64,000 nucleotides of DNA from NCBI RefSeq assembly GCF_019091455.1, contig NZ_JAGXJN010000001.1, forward strand, positions 1-64,000, read 5' to 3'. Position numbers and translations under genes: made by a program. This document shows, piece by piece, positions 55,078 to 62,743 of this stretch. The stretch is from Chitinophaga sp. GbtcB8. GTDB lineage: Bacteria; Bacteroidota; Bacteroidia; Chitinophagales; Chitinophagaceae. The notes under the pieces were generated by a model. It did no database searches and was not told the origin of the DNA. It worked only from the letters and a program-made list of their open reading frames with translations. The stretch's first letter is position 1. Each line of letters opens with the position of its first letter.

Positions 55078-56685
55078 ATGTCAAACAATAGAAAGCTGAA
55101 TGTTTTTTTACCCCTCTTATTTGCAATTGTGCTGGCGCTGGGAATGTACCTGGGTCATAAAATGCCCGGAGCGCAAAGTGGAAGTACCGTACTTTTTAGC
55201 CGGGGCGGCCGCAGTGCTTTACAGGAAACCATGGACCTTATTAAAGTAAAATACGTGGATACCTTAAAGGTAGACGACCTGCAGCAGGAAGCCATAGATG
55301 GTTTATTATCTCACCTGGATCCGCACTCCATATACATACCGCCTACCAACCTGGCAGAAGTGAATGAAGACCTGGAAGGTAATTTTCAAGGTATTGGCGT
55401 AGAGTTTAACATTACGGATGATACTGTGAATGTAGTGGCTGTGCTGGCCGGCGGCCCTTCTGAAGCAGCCGGGGTATTAACAGGCGATAAGATCCTTAAG
55501 GTGAATGACAGCCTGCTGGTAACCGGAAACGGCATTACATCCGACAAGATCCGCAAGCTGCTGCGGGGACCTAAAGGATCTGAAGTAAAAGTAACCATGC
55601 TGCGCCGTAACAAACAGGTGGACATCCGGATCAAACGCGGCGTGATTCCCCTGTACAGCGTGGATGCCAGCTACCTTATTACACCCAAGATAGGTTATAT
55701 TAAGATCAGCAAATTTGCAGCTACCACTTACCAGGAGTTTATGGACGCCCTGCGCAAGCTGCAAAGACAGGGTATGGAAAAGCTGGTAATAGACCTGCGC
55801 CAGAACCCCGGCGGCTTCCTGGATGCTGCTACCCGTATTGCTGATGAGGTGCTGGATGGTAATAAACTGATCCTTTATACAAAAGGTAAAAGCTACCCGC
55901 GTACAGATTATAAATGTGAAAAACCCGGGTTGTTTGAAAAAGGCGCCCTGGCAGTGCTTACGGATGAAGGCTCCGCCTCTGCCAGCGAAATACTGGCCGG
56001 CGCCATACAGGACTGGGACCGCGGGATGATAATAGGCCGCCGTACTTTTGGTAAAGGCCTGGTGCAGGAACAGTTTGACCTGAGCAACGGAGGCGCGTTA
56101 AGATTAACCGTGGCGCGTTATTACATTCCCTCCGGCAGAAGCATTCAAAAATCTTACAGCAACGGCCGCGAAGCTTATGATGAGGATATTATGAACCGCT
56201 ATACGCATGGCGAGCTGTTAAACAAGGATAGTATTAAACAGGCAGATACCATCCCGTATAAAACGGCCAAAGGCCGCGTGGTATATGGCGGCGGCGGTAT
56301 TACCCCGGATATATTTATACCTTTTGATACTTCCCGCTTTTCTGCGGTATTAACGGATATGTACACACGTAATACATTCAGCAACTTTGCCTACAAGTAT
56401 TACAATGCCCACAGGGATGTGCTGAACCGTTATAAAGATGCATCCGGATTTACCCGGCAGTTTGCGGTAACGCCGGAGCTGTATGATGATTTCCTGAGTT
56501 ATGCCCGTAAAGACAGCATTCATACAGAGCGGATAACTGCTAAAGATGAAACGGAGATCCGCGACCGTATTAAAACCATGCTGGCAAGGCAGCTATACCG
56601 TACCGAAGGTTTTTATGAAGTGATCAATGCCGGCGATCCGCTGGTAAAACGCGCGGTAACGGAATTAGAGAAAGCAAAAGAATAG
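55078..56685 (+). CDS. S41-family C-terminal processing peptidase
   Basis: 535 residues. An N-terminal membrane anchor (FLPLLFAIVLALGMYLG), a PDZ domain (about 90-165: FQGIGVEFNITDDTVNVVAV) and the S41 core. The catalytic Ser is in DEGSASASEILAGAIQ and the Lys in GRRTFGKGLVQEQF. It trims or degrades periplasmic proteins, like Prc/CtpA. The TTG at 55057 is in the repeat; the ATG at 55078 is the start. Confidence 0.92.
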   Translation: MSNNRKLNVFLPLLFAIVLALGMYLGHKMPGAQSGSTVLFSRGGRSALQETMDLIKVKYVDTLKVDDLQQEAIDGLLSHLDPHSIYIPPTNLAEVNEDLEGNFQGIGVEFNITDDTVNVVAVLAGGPSEAAGVLTGDKILKVNDSLLVTGNGITSDKIRKLLRGPKGSEVKVTMLRRNKQVDIRIKRGVIPLYSVDASYLITPKIGYIKISKFAATTYQEFMDALRKLQRQGMEKLVIDLRQNPGGFLDAATRIADEVLDGNKLILYTKGKSYPRTDYKCEKPGLFEKGALAVLTDEGSASASEILAGAIQDWDRGMIIGRRTFGKGLVQEQFDLSNGGALRLTVARYYIPSGRSIQKSYSNGREAYDEDIMNRYTHGELLNKDSIKQADTIPYKTAKGRVVYGGGGITPDIFIPFDTSRFSAVLTDMYTRNTFSNFAYKYYNAHRDVLNRYKDASGFTRQFAVTPELYDDFLSYARKDSIHTERITAKDETEIRDRIKTMLARQLYRTEGFYEVINAGDPLVKRAVTELEKAKE

Positions 56686-56699
56686 ATTAACATTTATAA

Positions 56700-56745
56700 A
56701 TAAAAAGGGTGAAAGGCAGGCACTGCTTTTCACCCTTTTTATTTA
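56700..56745 (+). terminator. Terminator after the S41 peptidase
   Basis: Stem AAAAAGGGTGAAA (56702-56714) with TTTCACCCTTTTT (56728-56740), extended by GCAG/CTGC inside. Confidence 0.92.
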
Positions 56746-56762
56746 CGCCATCTGCTAAAAAT

Positions 56763-56795
56763 ACAAAGGCCATTCCATGCGGAACGGCCTTTTAA
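56763..56795 (-). terminator. Terminator after the small lipoprotein gene
   Basis: AAAGGCCATTCC (56765-56776) with GGAACGGCCTTT (56781-56792), one mismatch, 4-base loop; T-run on the minus strand. Confidence 0.82.
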
Positions 56796-56834
56796 TAACT
56801 TCTTGCAAGAAAGCTACAATAACTTCCTACACAA

Positions 56835-57038
56835 TTAGTGATGTGCAGCGCTATCAGCAGCGGCAGCAGTTGTGTCAGCTAAAGTTGAATCAGGAGTAGC
56901 TACTGAAGAATCAACGGGAGCAGCAGACAGGGTGTCAACAGCTGTAGTTGTAGAATCAGTAGTTTCTGAAGATGCACCGCTGTTACAAGCTACGAAGGTC
57001 ATACCTGCGGCGATGGCGAACACGAATAATTTTTTCAT
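56835..57038 (-). CDS. Small Ala/Ser/Thr-rich lipoprotein
   Basis: 67 residues. Lipoprotein signal MKKLFVFAIAAGMTFVACNS with lipobox cysteine at 18; the mature part is almost only Ala, Ser, Thr, Asp and Val and must be disordered. Own promoter (TAAATTTG at 57069-57076 on the minus strand) and terminator, so it is a real unit. The upstream frame to 57143 is an artefact. Role unknown; such short lipoproteins are abundant in Bacteroidota. Confidence 0.8.
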   Translation of the reverse strand: MKKLFVFAIAAGMTFVACNSGASSETTDSTTTAVDTLSAAPVDSSVATPDSTLADTTAAAADSAAHH

Positions 57039-57068
57039 ACTCTGTAAGTGATTAGTTTTAAGATCACG

Positions 57069-57076
57069 CAAATTTA
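57069..57076 (-). promoter_or_regulatory. -7 promoter box of the small lipoprotein gene
   Basis: TAAATTTG on the minus strand, about 31 bases upstream of the ATG at 57038. Confidence 0.5.
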
Positions 57077-57146
57077 TATAAATAAATTTGAATATAAAAT
57101 ATGTATTTTTATAATGTGTTATACTTGTGGACTTTCTCCCCAATAA

Positions 57147-58460
57147 TTACTTCTTCCTGAAGAATATTCTTAAAGGAACGCCCTGAAAATCAAAATTTGA
57201 GCGTATCTGGTTCTCCAGATAGTTCCTGTAAGGTGGTTTCACATCATCCGGCAAATTGCAGAAAAAGGCAAAAGCGGGGGTATATGTGGGCAGCTGCGTT
57301 ACATATTTAATACGTATAGGCGTGCCCCTTACTACCGGCGGGTGGTAAGATTCAATGGCCTTTAACATAATATCATTCAGCTTGGAGGTAGGTATTTTTT
57401 GCCTGCGGTTCTCATATACCTTCAGGGCCTCTTCTATAGCTTTGAAAATGCGTTGTTTTTCCGGTACAGAGGTAAAAATGATAGGTACATCTGAGAACGG
57501 CGCCAGTCTTTTCTTTAGCTCTGCCTCATAATCGCGGGCGGTATTGGTTTCCTTTTCTATAAGGTCCCATTTATTTACCAGCACCACCATGCCTTTGGCT
57601 TTTTTAACAGCCAGGCTAAAGATGGCGAGATCCTGTGCAGTAATGCCTTTGGTGGCATCCAGCATCAGCAGGCACACATCTGCTTCGTCCATGGCCTTAA
57701 TAGCGCGGATCACGGAATAAAATTCCAGGTCCTCATGTACTTTGTTTTTGCGGCGTACCCCGGCGGTATCTATCAGCACAAAATCTTTCTGGAACAGTTT
57801 GTAGTGGGTATGAATAGTATCGCGCGTAGTGCCTGGTATATCGGATACAATGTTGCGCTCCTCTCCTACCAGTGCATTCAGCAAAGATGATTTACCTACG
57901 TTGGGCTGGCCGATGATGGCTATTTTAGGCAGGTCGTCATCTTTAGGCTCTGCCTGCAGCTCTTCAGGGATCAGGGTGGCCACTTCATCCAACAGCTCAC
58001 CGGTACCACTACCGGTAATGGAGGAAAGGAAGTAGATCTTTTCAAAGCCCATGCTGTAAAATTCGGTAGCTTCCAGCAGGCGCTCCCCGTTATCTACCTT
58101 ATTGATGACGAGGAATACCGGTTTGGAGGAACGGCGTAACATATCTGCTACTTCCGCATCCAGGTCGGTAATGCCGGTGGTTACATCGCACATGAACAGC
58201 AGCACGTTGGCTTCTTCCATGGCTATTTTCACCTGCTTGCGGATCTCCCGCTCAAAGATATCTTCACTATTAGCTACAAAACCACCGGTATCTATTACGT
58301 TGAATGTTTTACCGTTCCAGTCGGCAATACCATACTGACGGTCGCGGGTAACGCCGCTTATATCATCTACAATGGCTTTGCGCTGCTCCAGCAAACGGTT
58401 GAACAGGGTAGATTTACCCACATTTGGACGACCGACGATGGCGACTGTAAATCCTGACAT
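57147..58460 (-). CDS. der: Ribosome-assembly GTPase Der (EngA)
   Basis: 437 residues. Two consecutive GTPase domains: GRPNVGKSTLFNRL with DTGGF, then GQPNVGKSSLLNAL with DTAGVRRKN, and a C-terminal KH-like domain. It acts in 50S subunit assembly. It lies downstream of era, separated by a heptamer element. Confidence 0.97.
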   Translation of the reverse strand: MSGFTVAIVGRPNVGKSTLFNRLLEQRKAIVDDISGVTRDRQYGIADWNGKTFNVIDTGGFVANSEDIFEREIRKQVKIAMEEANVLLFMCDVTTGITDLDAEVADMLRRSSKPVFLVINKVDNGERLLEATEFYSMGFEKIYFLSSITGSGTGELLDEVATLIPEELQAEPKDDDLPKIAIIGQPNVGKSSLLNALVGEERNIVSDIPGTTRDTIHTHYKLFQKDFVLIDTAGVRRKNKVHEDLEFYSVIRAIKAMDEADVCLLMLDATKGITAQDLAIFSLAVKKAKGMVVLVNKWDLIEKETNTARDYEAELKKRLAPFSDVPIIFTSVPEKQRIFKAIEEALKVYENRRQKIPTSKLNDIMLKAIESYHPPVVRGTPIRIKYVTQLPTYTPAFAFFCNLPDDVKPPYRNYLENQIRSNFDFQGVPLRIFFRKK

Positions 58461-58469
58461 AACTTGTTT

Positions 58470-58555
58470 AATTACGAATTGCCAATTACGAATTACGAAT
58501 GGCCTGCAACGGCTGCTTACATTCGTGATCCTTAACTGATCATTGAAAATTGATT
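58470..58555. repeat. Inverted heptamer-phased repeat, AATTACG family
   Basis: The left arm (58470-58504) is AATTACG, AATTGCC, AATTACG, AATTACG, AATGGCC; the right arm (58521-58555) is ATTCGTG, ATCCTTA, ACTGATC, ATTGAAA, ATTGATT. It ends in the era stop codon (58554-58556). Confidence 0.75.
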
Positions 58556-59420
58556 AATATCCGTATTCCCTTAAGAATGTTTCGTTATCCCGCCACTTGC
58601 TTCTTACTTTCACGAAGAGTTCCAGGAAAACTTTTTGTCCTATGAATTTTTCAATATCCTGGCGGGCCAGAGTACCTATCTGGCGGATTGATTTTCCTTT
58701 TTCTCCCAGGATGATGGCTTTCTGCGTTTCGCGTGTTACCACTATCTCTGCGGTGATCTTTACCAGCGTTTGTTTTTCCTGGTACTGGGTTACAACGACG
58801 GTTGTATGATAGGGAATTTCTTCCTGAAATAACTGGAAGATCTTTTCACGGATCATCTCGCCTACAAAAAAGCGTGTAGACTTATCCGTTAAAGTATCTT
58901 CCGGGTAAAAAGGCTCGCTTTCCGGCAGCAGGGCTACGATCTGGTTCAGCAGCTCTGAAATGCCTTTTTTCTGCACGGCAGCGATGGTCACCACCTTTGC
59001 TTTGCCCCAGGCTTCGCACTGGGCCTGCACGGCAGCCAGCGGTTCCTTTTCGAGCACATCCATTTTATTCAGCACCAGGATGCAGGATGCTTTCAGCTTC
59101 AGGGAATCAAACAGCTCCAGGTTCTCTGCCACATTATCTTTCACATCCATGATCAGCAAAGCTACATCTGCATCTTCCAGGGCGGATTTTACCGCGCCCA
59201 TCATTTTCTCATGCAGTTTGTACTTTGGATCAATGATGCCTGGGGTATCTGAAAAAACGATCTGGTATTCCGGTGCCGTAACAATGCCGGTAATGCGGTG
59301 GCGGGTGGTTTGTACTTTCGGGGATATAATAGCCAGCTTTTCACCTATGAGGGCGTTGAGCAGGGTGCTTTTACCTGCGTTGGGCTTACCGAAAATATTT
59401 ACAAATCCTGCTTTGTGCAT
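58554..59420 (-). CDS. era: Ribosome-assembly GTPase Era
   Basis: 288 residues. G1 is FGKPNAGKSTLLNALIG, the switch is QTTRHRITGI, G3 is DTPGI and G4 is NKMD; the C-terminal KH domain has IILGEKGKSIRQIGTLAR. It binds the 3' end of 16S rRNA in 30S maturation. Upstream of der on the same strand. Confidence 0.97.
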   Translation of the reverse strand: MHKAGFVNIFGKPNAGKSTLLNALIGEKLAIISPKVQTTRHRITGIVTAPEYQIVFSDTPGIIDPKYKLHEKMMGAVKSALEDADVALLIMDVKDNVAENLELFDSLKLKASCILVLNKMDVLEKEPLAAVQAQCEAWGKAKVVTIAAVQKKGISELLNQIVALLPESEPFYPEDTLTDKSTRFFVGEMIREKIFQLFQEEIPYHTTVVVTQYQEKQTLVKITAEIVVTRETQKAIILGEKGKSIRQIGTLARQDIEKFIGQKVFLELFVKVRSKWRDNETFLREYGY

Positions 59421-59465
59421 TGCTGTAATTTTTTCCGTTAAGGGTTTTATAAGGCCTTAACGAAA

Positions 59466-59501
59466 TAAAATAAAAAAAGCCGAATTACTCCGGCTTTTTA
59501 A
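59466..59501 (-). terminator. Terminator upstream of era
   Basis: AAAAAGCCG ... CGGCTTTTT around a short loop, T-run on the minus strand. It would end the transcript coming from the tRNA side before era. Confidence 0.8.
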
Positions 59502-59510
59502 ATGTTTTTG

Positions 59511-59557
59511 TAGTGATGAGAGGATGTTGAACTTCCGGCCACCGACCTACGGATGTC
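59511..59557 (-). pseudogene. Possible decayed tRNA 3' half
   Basis: Read on the minus strand, CCGTAGGTCGGTGG and TTCAACATCCTCTCATCACTA resemble the variable loop, T-arm and acceptor 3' strand of a tRNA. The last part matches the neighbouring initiator tRNA (ATCCTCTC.TC.CTACAAAA). A 7-base insert disrupts the T-arm and no 5' half follows, so it cannot be functional. Confidence 0.45.
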
Positions 59558-59573
59558 TTATTTCTCTCTTAAA

Positions 59574-59600
59574 CAAAAAATCCCGACCTCTGCCGGGACT
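59574..59600 (-). terminator. Terminator of the initiator tRNA gene
   Basis: Minus-strand stem TCCCG/CGGGA (59581-59585 and 59594-59598) followed by seven T, ten bases after the tRNA 3' end. Confidence 0.8.
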
Positions 59601-59609
59601 TCTCTTTTG

Positions 59610-59681
<72 letters not shown>

Positions 59682-59690
59682 ATGTGGGTG

Positions 59691-59722
59691 CAAATGTACG
59701 GGGATGATTTATTACTGCCAAA
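59691..59722 (-). promoter_or_regulatory. Promoter of the initiator tRNA gene
   Basis: TTTG (59719-59722 on the minus strand), 20 bases, TACATTTG (59691-59698); transcription would start at or just before the tRNA 5' end. Confidence 0.72.
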
Positions 59723-59788
59723 TCTTTTTCAAAAAAAGTTTGAAGCGATTTAAATAAGCCAACAGAAATCATACCAGTCCTCTGTTAT

Positions 59789-60562
59789 TTATTTAAAATT
59801 TGCCAGTTGGTTTATAAGCAAACCCGTGCCTATAGAAATTGTAAAGCTCAGGAAAGTACCTATGAGCACGTATTCTGTATGTTTCCTGGAACTAAAGGGC
59901 CGGACCGGTACTAAACTGGTTCCATCCGGTTTATCTACCAGGCGTAACAATGATTTAGCGGTCATTAAAAATCCAATTGCAGCGAACTGGCCTGTATAGA
60001 CCAATGTTAAAGCCAGGATACGTTCCAGTATACCAATCCACTTGCCTGCATCCTTCAGGCTATCCTCCGTATTTATTTCTGTCAGCCACCGCTTTGTTAT
60101 AAACTGAATAATAATACTGGCCGGGCCTATTACAACCAGGTACCCCAGCAAGTATGCCAATAACCTGTAATTAACGGATAATAAGCTCCAGGTATGGGGT
60201 ATCCTGTTCCATCCATTAACAATGGCCAGCCATACCAGTACCAGTATAATAACATGCAGCAGCTGATCCGCTATAAACATAAAAAGAGAGCTGCCTTTCT
60301 TTTCCAGGGATACTTTTATGCCATCTATAAATACATGGCTAAGAGTAATGATCAGGATGGCCCACCATAATGACGGGCTCCATAATACCACCGCAGTTGC
60401 CAAACCTGTAACCAGCCCGTGGTACCATAAATATTTTGATTTCCAGGTATGCGCTTGCTTATCATTTACCCATTTATTGGGCTGCAGCAAAAAATCTGTA
60501 GCACAATGAGCTAAGAGCAGGCGTAGCAGGATGGTCACTTCTTCCGGTGTGAAAAATGTCAT
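59789..60562 (-). CDS. DUF3307 membrane protein
   Basis: 257 residues with about seven membrane helices. The DUF3307 core is the first 120 residues: LLLRLLLAHCATDFLLQP, YLWYHGLVTGL and LSHVFIDGIKV, with conserved His and Asp in the membrane. The C-terminal half is less conserved. It overlaps the SatD gene by one base (TAATG), so translation is coupled. This pair is a recurring module; function unknown. Confidence 0.88.
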   Translation of the reverse strand: MTFFTPEEVTILLRLLLAHCATDFLLQPNKWVNDKQAHTWKSKYLWYHGLVTGLATAVVLWSPSLWWAILIITLSHVFIDGIKVSLEKKGSSLFMFIADQLLHVIILVLVWLAIVNGWNRIPHTWSLLSVNYRLLAYLLGYLVVIGPASIIIQFITKRWLTEINTEDSLKDAGKWIGILERILALTLVYTGQFAAIGFLMTAKSLLRLVDKPDGTSLVPVRPFSSRKHTEYVLIGTFLSFTISIGTGLLINQLANFK

Positions 60563-61257
60563 TACTTTATCAGGTTTTGCATGGTCTTTTCAAAGTAGGT
60601 TACTGTTTTTTCAATTGCATTCCACTGCGCAGTTTTTTTCCTTTGCGTAACTGCGGAAGGGCTGATGCTAAGTTTCTCCGCTATTTCCTCATCTTTCCAA
60701 TCTTCCAGCTTATATAAAATAATCTCCGCCTGGTTTTGCGTCCATTTTTCTATCAATGCGTCCAATAACAGGACAATGGGTGTTATTTGCTCATTAAAGG
60801 CGCTGTCAAAAGTTTTCAGGCCAAGCTTTTGCCCCAGGCCCTTTAGCAGGTCCAGCCCTTCTCCTGAAAGCTGGAATGCCTCTCCATCGGAAGTGCTTAC
60901 TTTATTCTTATTGATAAAATCTACCTGTCCTATTCCAACGGACAACCGGATATCAAATCTTGCATTTAAGTATCCTTTTAAGGAGGCGCCTCGTTTACCC
61001 CGCTGCTTTTTTTCTGCTGCAGTGAGGTAGGCCTTAAAAAAAGCTCTTATCATTAAAGCTACCCTCAGGCTGTTAGTAGGTTTACGCACTTCGCATTGAA
61101 AGCTATCGCCCCTGTATACTTCAAAGCTTTTAAGCCATTCCTTTTTAGATGCTTTTAAAAAAACGTCAAAGTCAGCATATAATTTTTTCCTGGCTTCCGG
61201 ATCAATGCCCCGGGAATTAACAACATCACCGGTAATTATCGCATATACCTTATCCAT
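60562..61257 (-). CDS. SatD-family protein with C-terminal HTH
   Basis: 231 residues. The SatD start VYAIITGDVVNSRGI and the nucleotide-cyclase-like VYRGDSFQCEV with ARFDIRLSVGIGQVDF are present. The last 50 residues (DEEIAEKLSISPSAVTQRKK) form a sigma-region-4-like helix-turn-helix. It may bind the four dyads directly upstream (61276-61393). Named after the satD gene of the Streptococcus sat (secretion and acid tolerance) locus; molecular role not established. Confidence 0.85.
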   Translation of the reverse strand: MDKVYAIITGDVVNSRGIDPEARKKLYADFDVFLKASKKEWLKSFEVYRGDSFQCEVRKPTNSLRVALMIRAFFKAYLTAAEKKQRGKRGASLKGYLNARFDIRLSVGIGQVDFINKNKVSTSDGEAFQLSGEGLDLLKGLGQKLGLKTFDSAFNEQITPIVLLLDALIEKWTQNQAEIILYKLEDWKDEEIAEKLSISPSAVTQRKKTAQWNAIEKTVTYFEKTMQNLIK

Positions 61258-61275
61258 ACTCCAAAAAGCCGTTTA

Positions 61276-61393
61276 TTAAGGCTCCAGCCTAAAGATAGCT
61301 AAAATTAAGGCTGGAGCCTTAATCTTAGGAGGAATTTCGGCAAAAATTTAGGCTGGAGCCTTAATTAGGTATGAATTAAGGCTCCAGCCTAAA
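61276..61393. promoter_or_regulatory. Four copies of an 18-base dyad upstream of satD
   Basis: TTAAGGCTCCAGCCTAAA at 61276-61293 and 61376-61393; TTAAGGCTGGAGCCTTAA at 61305-61322; TTTAGGCTGGAGCCTTAA at 61347-61364. Start-to-start spacing is 29, 42, 29 bases, so the outer pairs are symmetrically placed. The likely role is operator for the HTH of SatD or another regulator. Confidence 0.75.
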
Positions 61394-61430
61394 TTAAAGA
61401 TGCTTGCGTTTATTGCCAACTTAAAAACAA

Positions 61431-62062
61431 GATCAGCTCTGGAAAGGGCCGGATCGTTTAATACATTAAACAATATTGGCCCTTCAATAATTTAACCGCA
61501 ACATAAAATAAGACCGGCCCTCGACAAGGCGGGTCGTCTATTAATCGTTTACAACTCAAAATACTGACCGGCTAACCCCTTAACCGGTCAGTATAATAAT
61601 ACCAACCCTGGAAAAGGCAGGCGGTTTTCTATGAACTACAATCAAACATTTTAATCACATCCATGCCCTGCACGCTTCCCGGCAGCTATAGTAAATACGT
61701 TAATAGCTTAAAGTGAACCAGCCTTTGAAAAAGCCGGTCTGTTCCTTTCATGTAAAACATAATCCTCAAAAATAAACCCAGGTCATGCGCCGGCAAAACC
61801 GGCAGCATGCCATAAACAATCACCAACCCTGGAAAAGGCCGGCCAATCATAACCATATGATATGAAAACCAAACTTCCAGGCTGACGCTTATACGGCAGC
61901 TGCAATATTTTAATAGTATAAGGTAATACCGGCCCTGGACAAGGCCGGCCGGTTAAATGAACAAACCATTGAACAAAAAATTCTCCACTACCGGTTATCC
62001 CGGCAGCAGTATATAACAAGCTAATAACAGTCTGGTAATGCCAACCCTGGAAAGAGCCGGCC
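61431..62062. repeat. Array of seven hairpin-forming repeat units between satD and ssb
   Basis: Block A copies start at 61431, 61512, 61601, 61717, 61822, 61928 and 62040 (spacing 81-116 bases). The consensus is CCnnCC, loop CTGGAAAA, GGnnGG. Four of the units also carry block B, CCGGCAGC or CGGCAGC, about 70-80 bases after A (61679, 61799, 61894, 62000). Several units end in TAATACC just before the next A. Other hairpins (GCCGGCAAAACCGGC near 61787; CTGACCGG...CCGGTCAG near 61564) lie in the spacers. No convincing gene is present in 61258-62089; only peptides below 20 codons are open. Confidence 0.75.
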
Positions 62063-62089
62063 TCATATGCTATGAATTACATAACACCT

Positions 62090-62491
62090 CTAAAACGGTA
62101 AATCATCCGCCGGTTGTTCCTGCAGGGCATCATCTTCTAAAATGCCTGCGGTGGCAGCTTTGGAGTGATCATCATGACGGCGGCCATTTAATAGCTGCAC
62201 GTTGAACACACGCAGCCTTAGCTGGCCAATAGCTTCATTAGCGCTGTTCTTATAAGCATCTGCTACCGGTGTCCCTTCTACATACACTTGTGTGCCCTGC
62301 GTTAAATAAGGGGCCATGTTCACACGGTCCCAGAGGGCACAATCTACCCAGGTAGTTCTTTCCTGGGGCACACCTTGCTGACTTTTGAAACGCTCTGTGT
62401 GAGCAACGCTGAAGCTTAATACGGTCTTTCCTGCGGCTTCTCTCTGTACGGCATCTTTGCCGAGATAGCCAATGATCTGCAGTTTAATCAT
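62090..62491 (-). CDS. ssb: Single-stranded DNA-binding protein
   Basis: 133 residues. The OB fold begins IKLQIIGYLGKDAVQRE, with FSVAHTERF and the DNA-contact TTWVDCALWDRV. It ends in the acidic tip PADDLPF, which recruits repair and replication proteins. It is shorter than E. coli SSB, with a compact linker. It is separated from satD by the structured array; its 3' end directly abuts unit seven. Confidence 0.95.
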   Translation of the reverse strand: MIKLQIIGYLGKDAVQREAAGKTVLSFSVAHTERFKSQQGVPQERTTWVDCALWDRVNMAPYLTQGTQVYVEGTPVADAYKNSANEAIGQLRLRVFNVQLLNGRRHDDHSKAATAGILEDDALQEQPADDLPF

Positions 62492-62637
62492 TAGTTAAAA
62501 TTTAAATGGTCGGTTAACGATACGGTTAACTGGTTAGAAAATAGGGTGAAATAAAAATCGAGAGAGAGATGAGGGATGGAAATTAGTATAAAATAATTAA
62601 CCGGAAAAATATTTTCTTTTTTTTAATACTACAGATA

Positions 62638-62645
62638 TAACTTTG
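62638..62645 (+). promoter_or_regulatory. -7 promoter box of the thiamine receptor unit
   Basis: TAACTTTG fits TAnnTTTG; transcription would begin near 62652, just before the riboswitch. Confidence 0.5.
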
Positions 62646-62660
62646 TGCTGTTATAATTCA

Positions 62661-62735
62661 ACTAAAGGGGTGCCTTACTGTCAGGCTGAGATCACACCCA
62701 TTGAACCTATGACCAGGTAATGCTGGTTAGGAAAA
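62661..62735 (+). promoter_or_regulatory. TPP (THI-box) riboswitch
   Basis: The conserved blocks GGGGTGCC, GGCTGAGATCACACCC, TTGAACCTATGACCAGGTAA and TGCTGG...AGG are in the right order. It ends about ten bases before the ATG of the receptor gene, which suggests control of translation by masking the start region. High thiamine pyrophosphate should turn the receptor off. Confidence 0.95.
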
Positions 62736-62743
62736 ACATAATA

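Noticed and set aside
61431-62062. CRISPR array or integron attC cassette array in the ssb-satD gap
   Set aside because: Repeats are degenerate, spaced unevenly at 81-116 bases, and there are no cas genes, no integrase and no cassette-sized genes. The GTTRRRY core appears only once by chance.
61631-62090. Series of mini-genes in the array (e.g. frames of 7-18 codons after ATGAAC)
   Set aside because: The small frames are not conserved between units and change frame; they look incidental.
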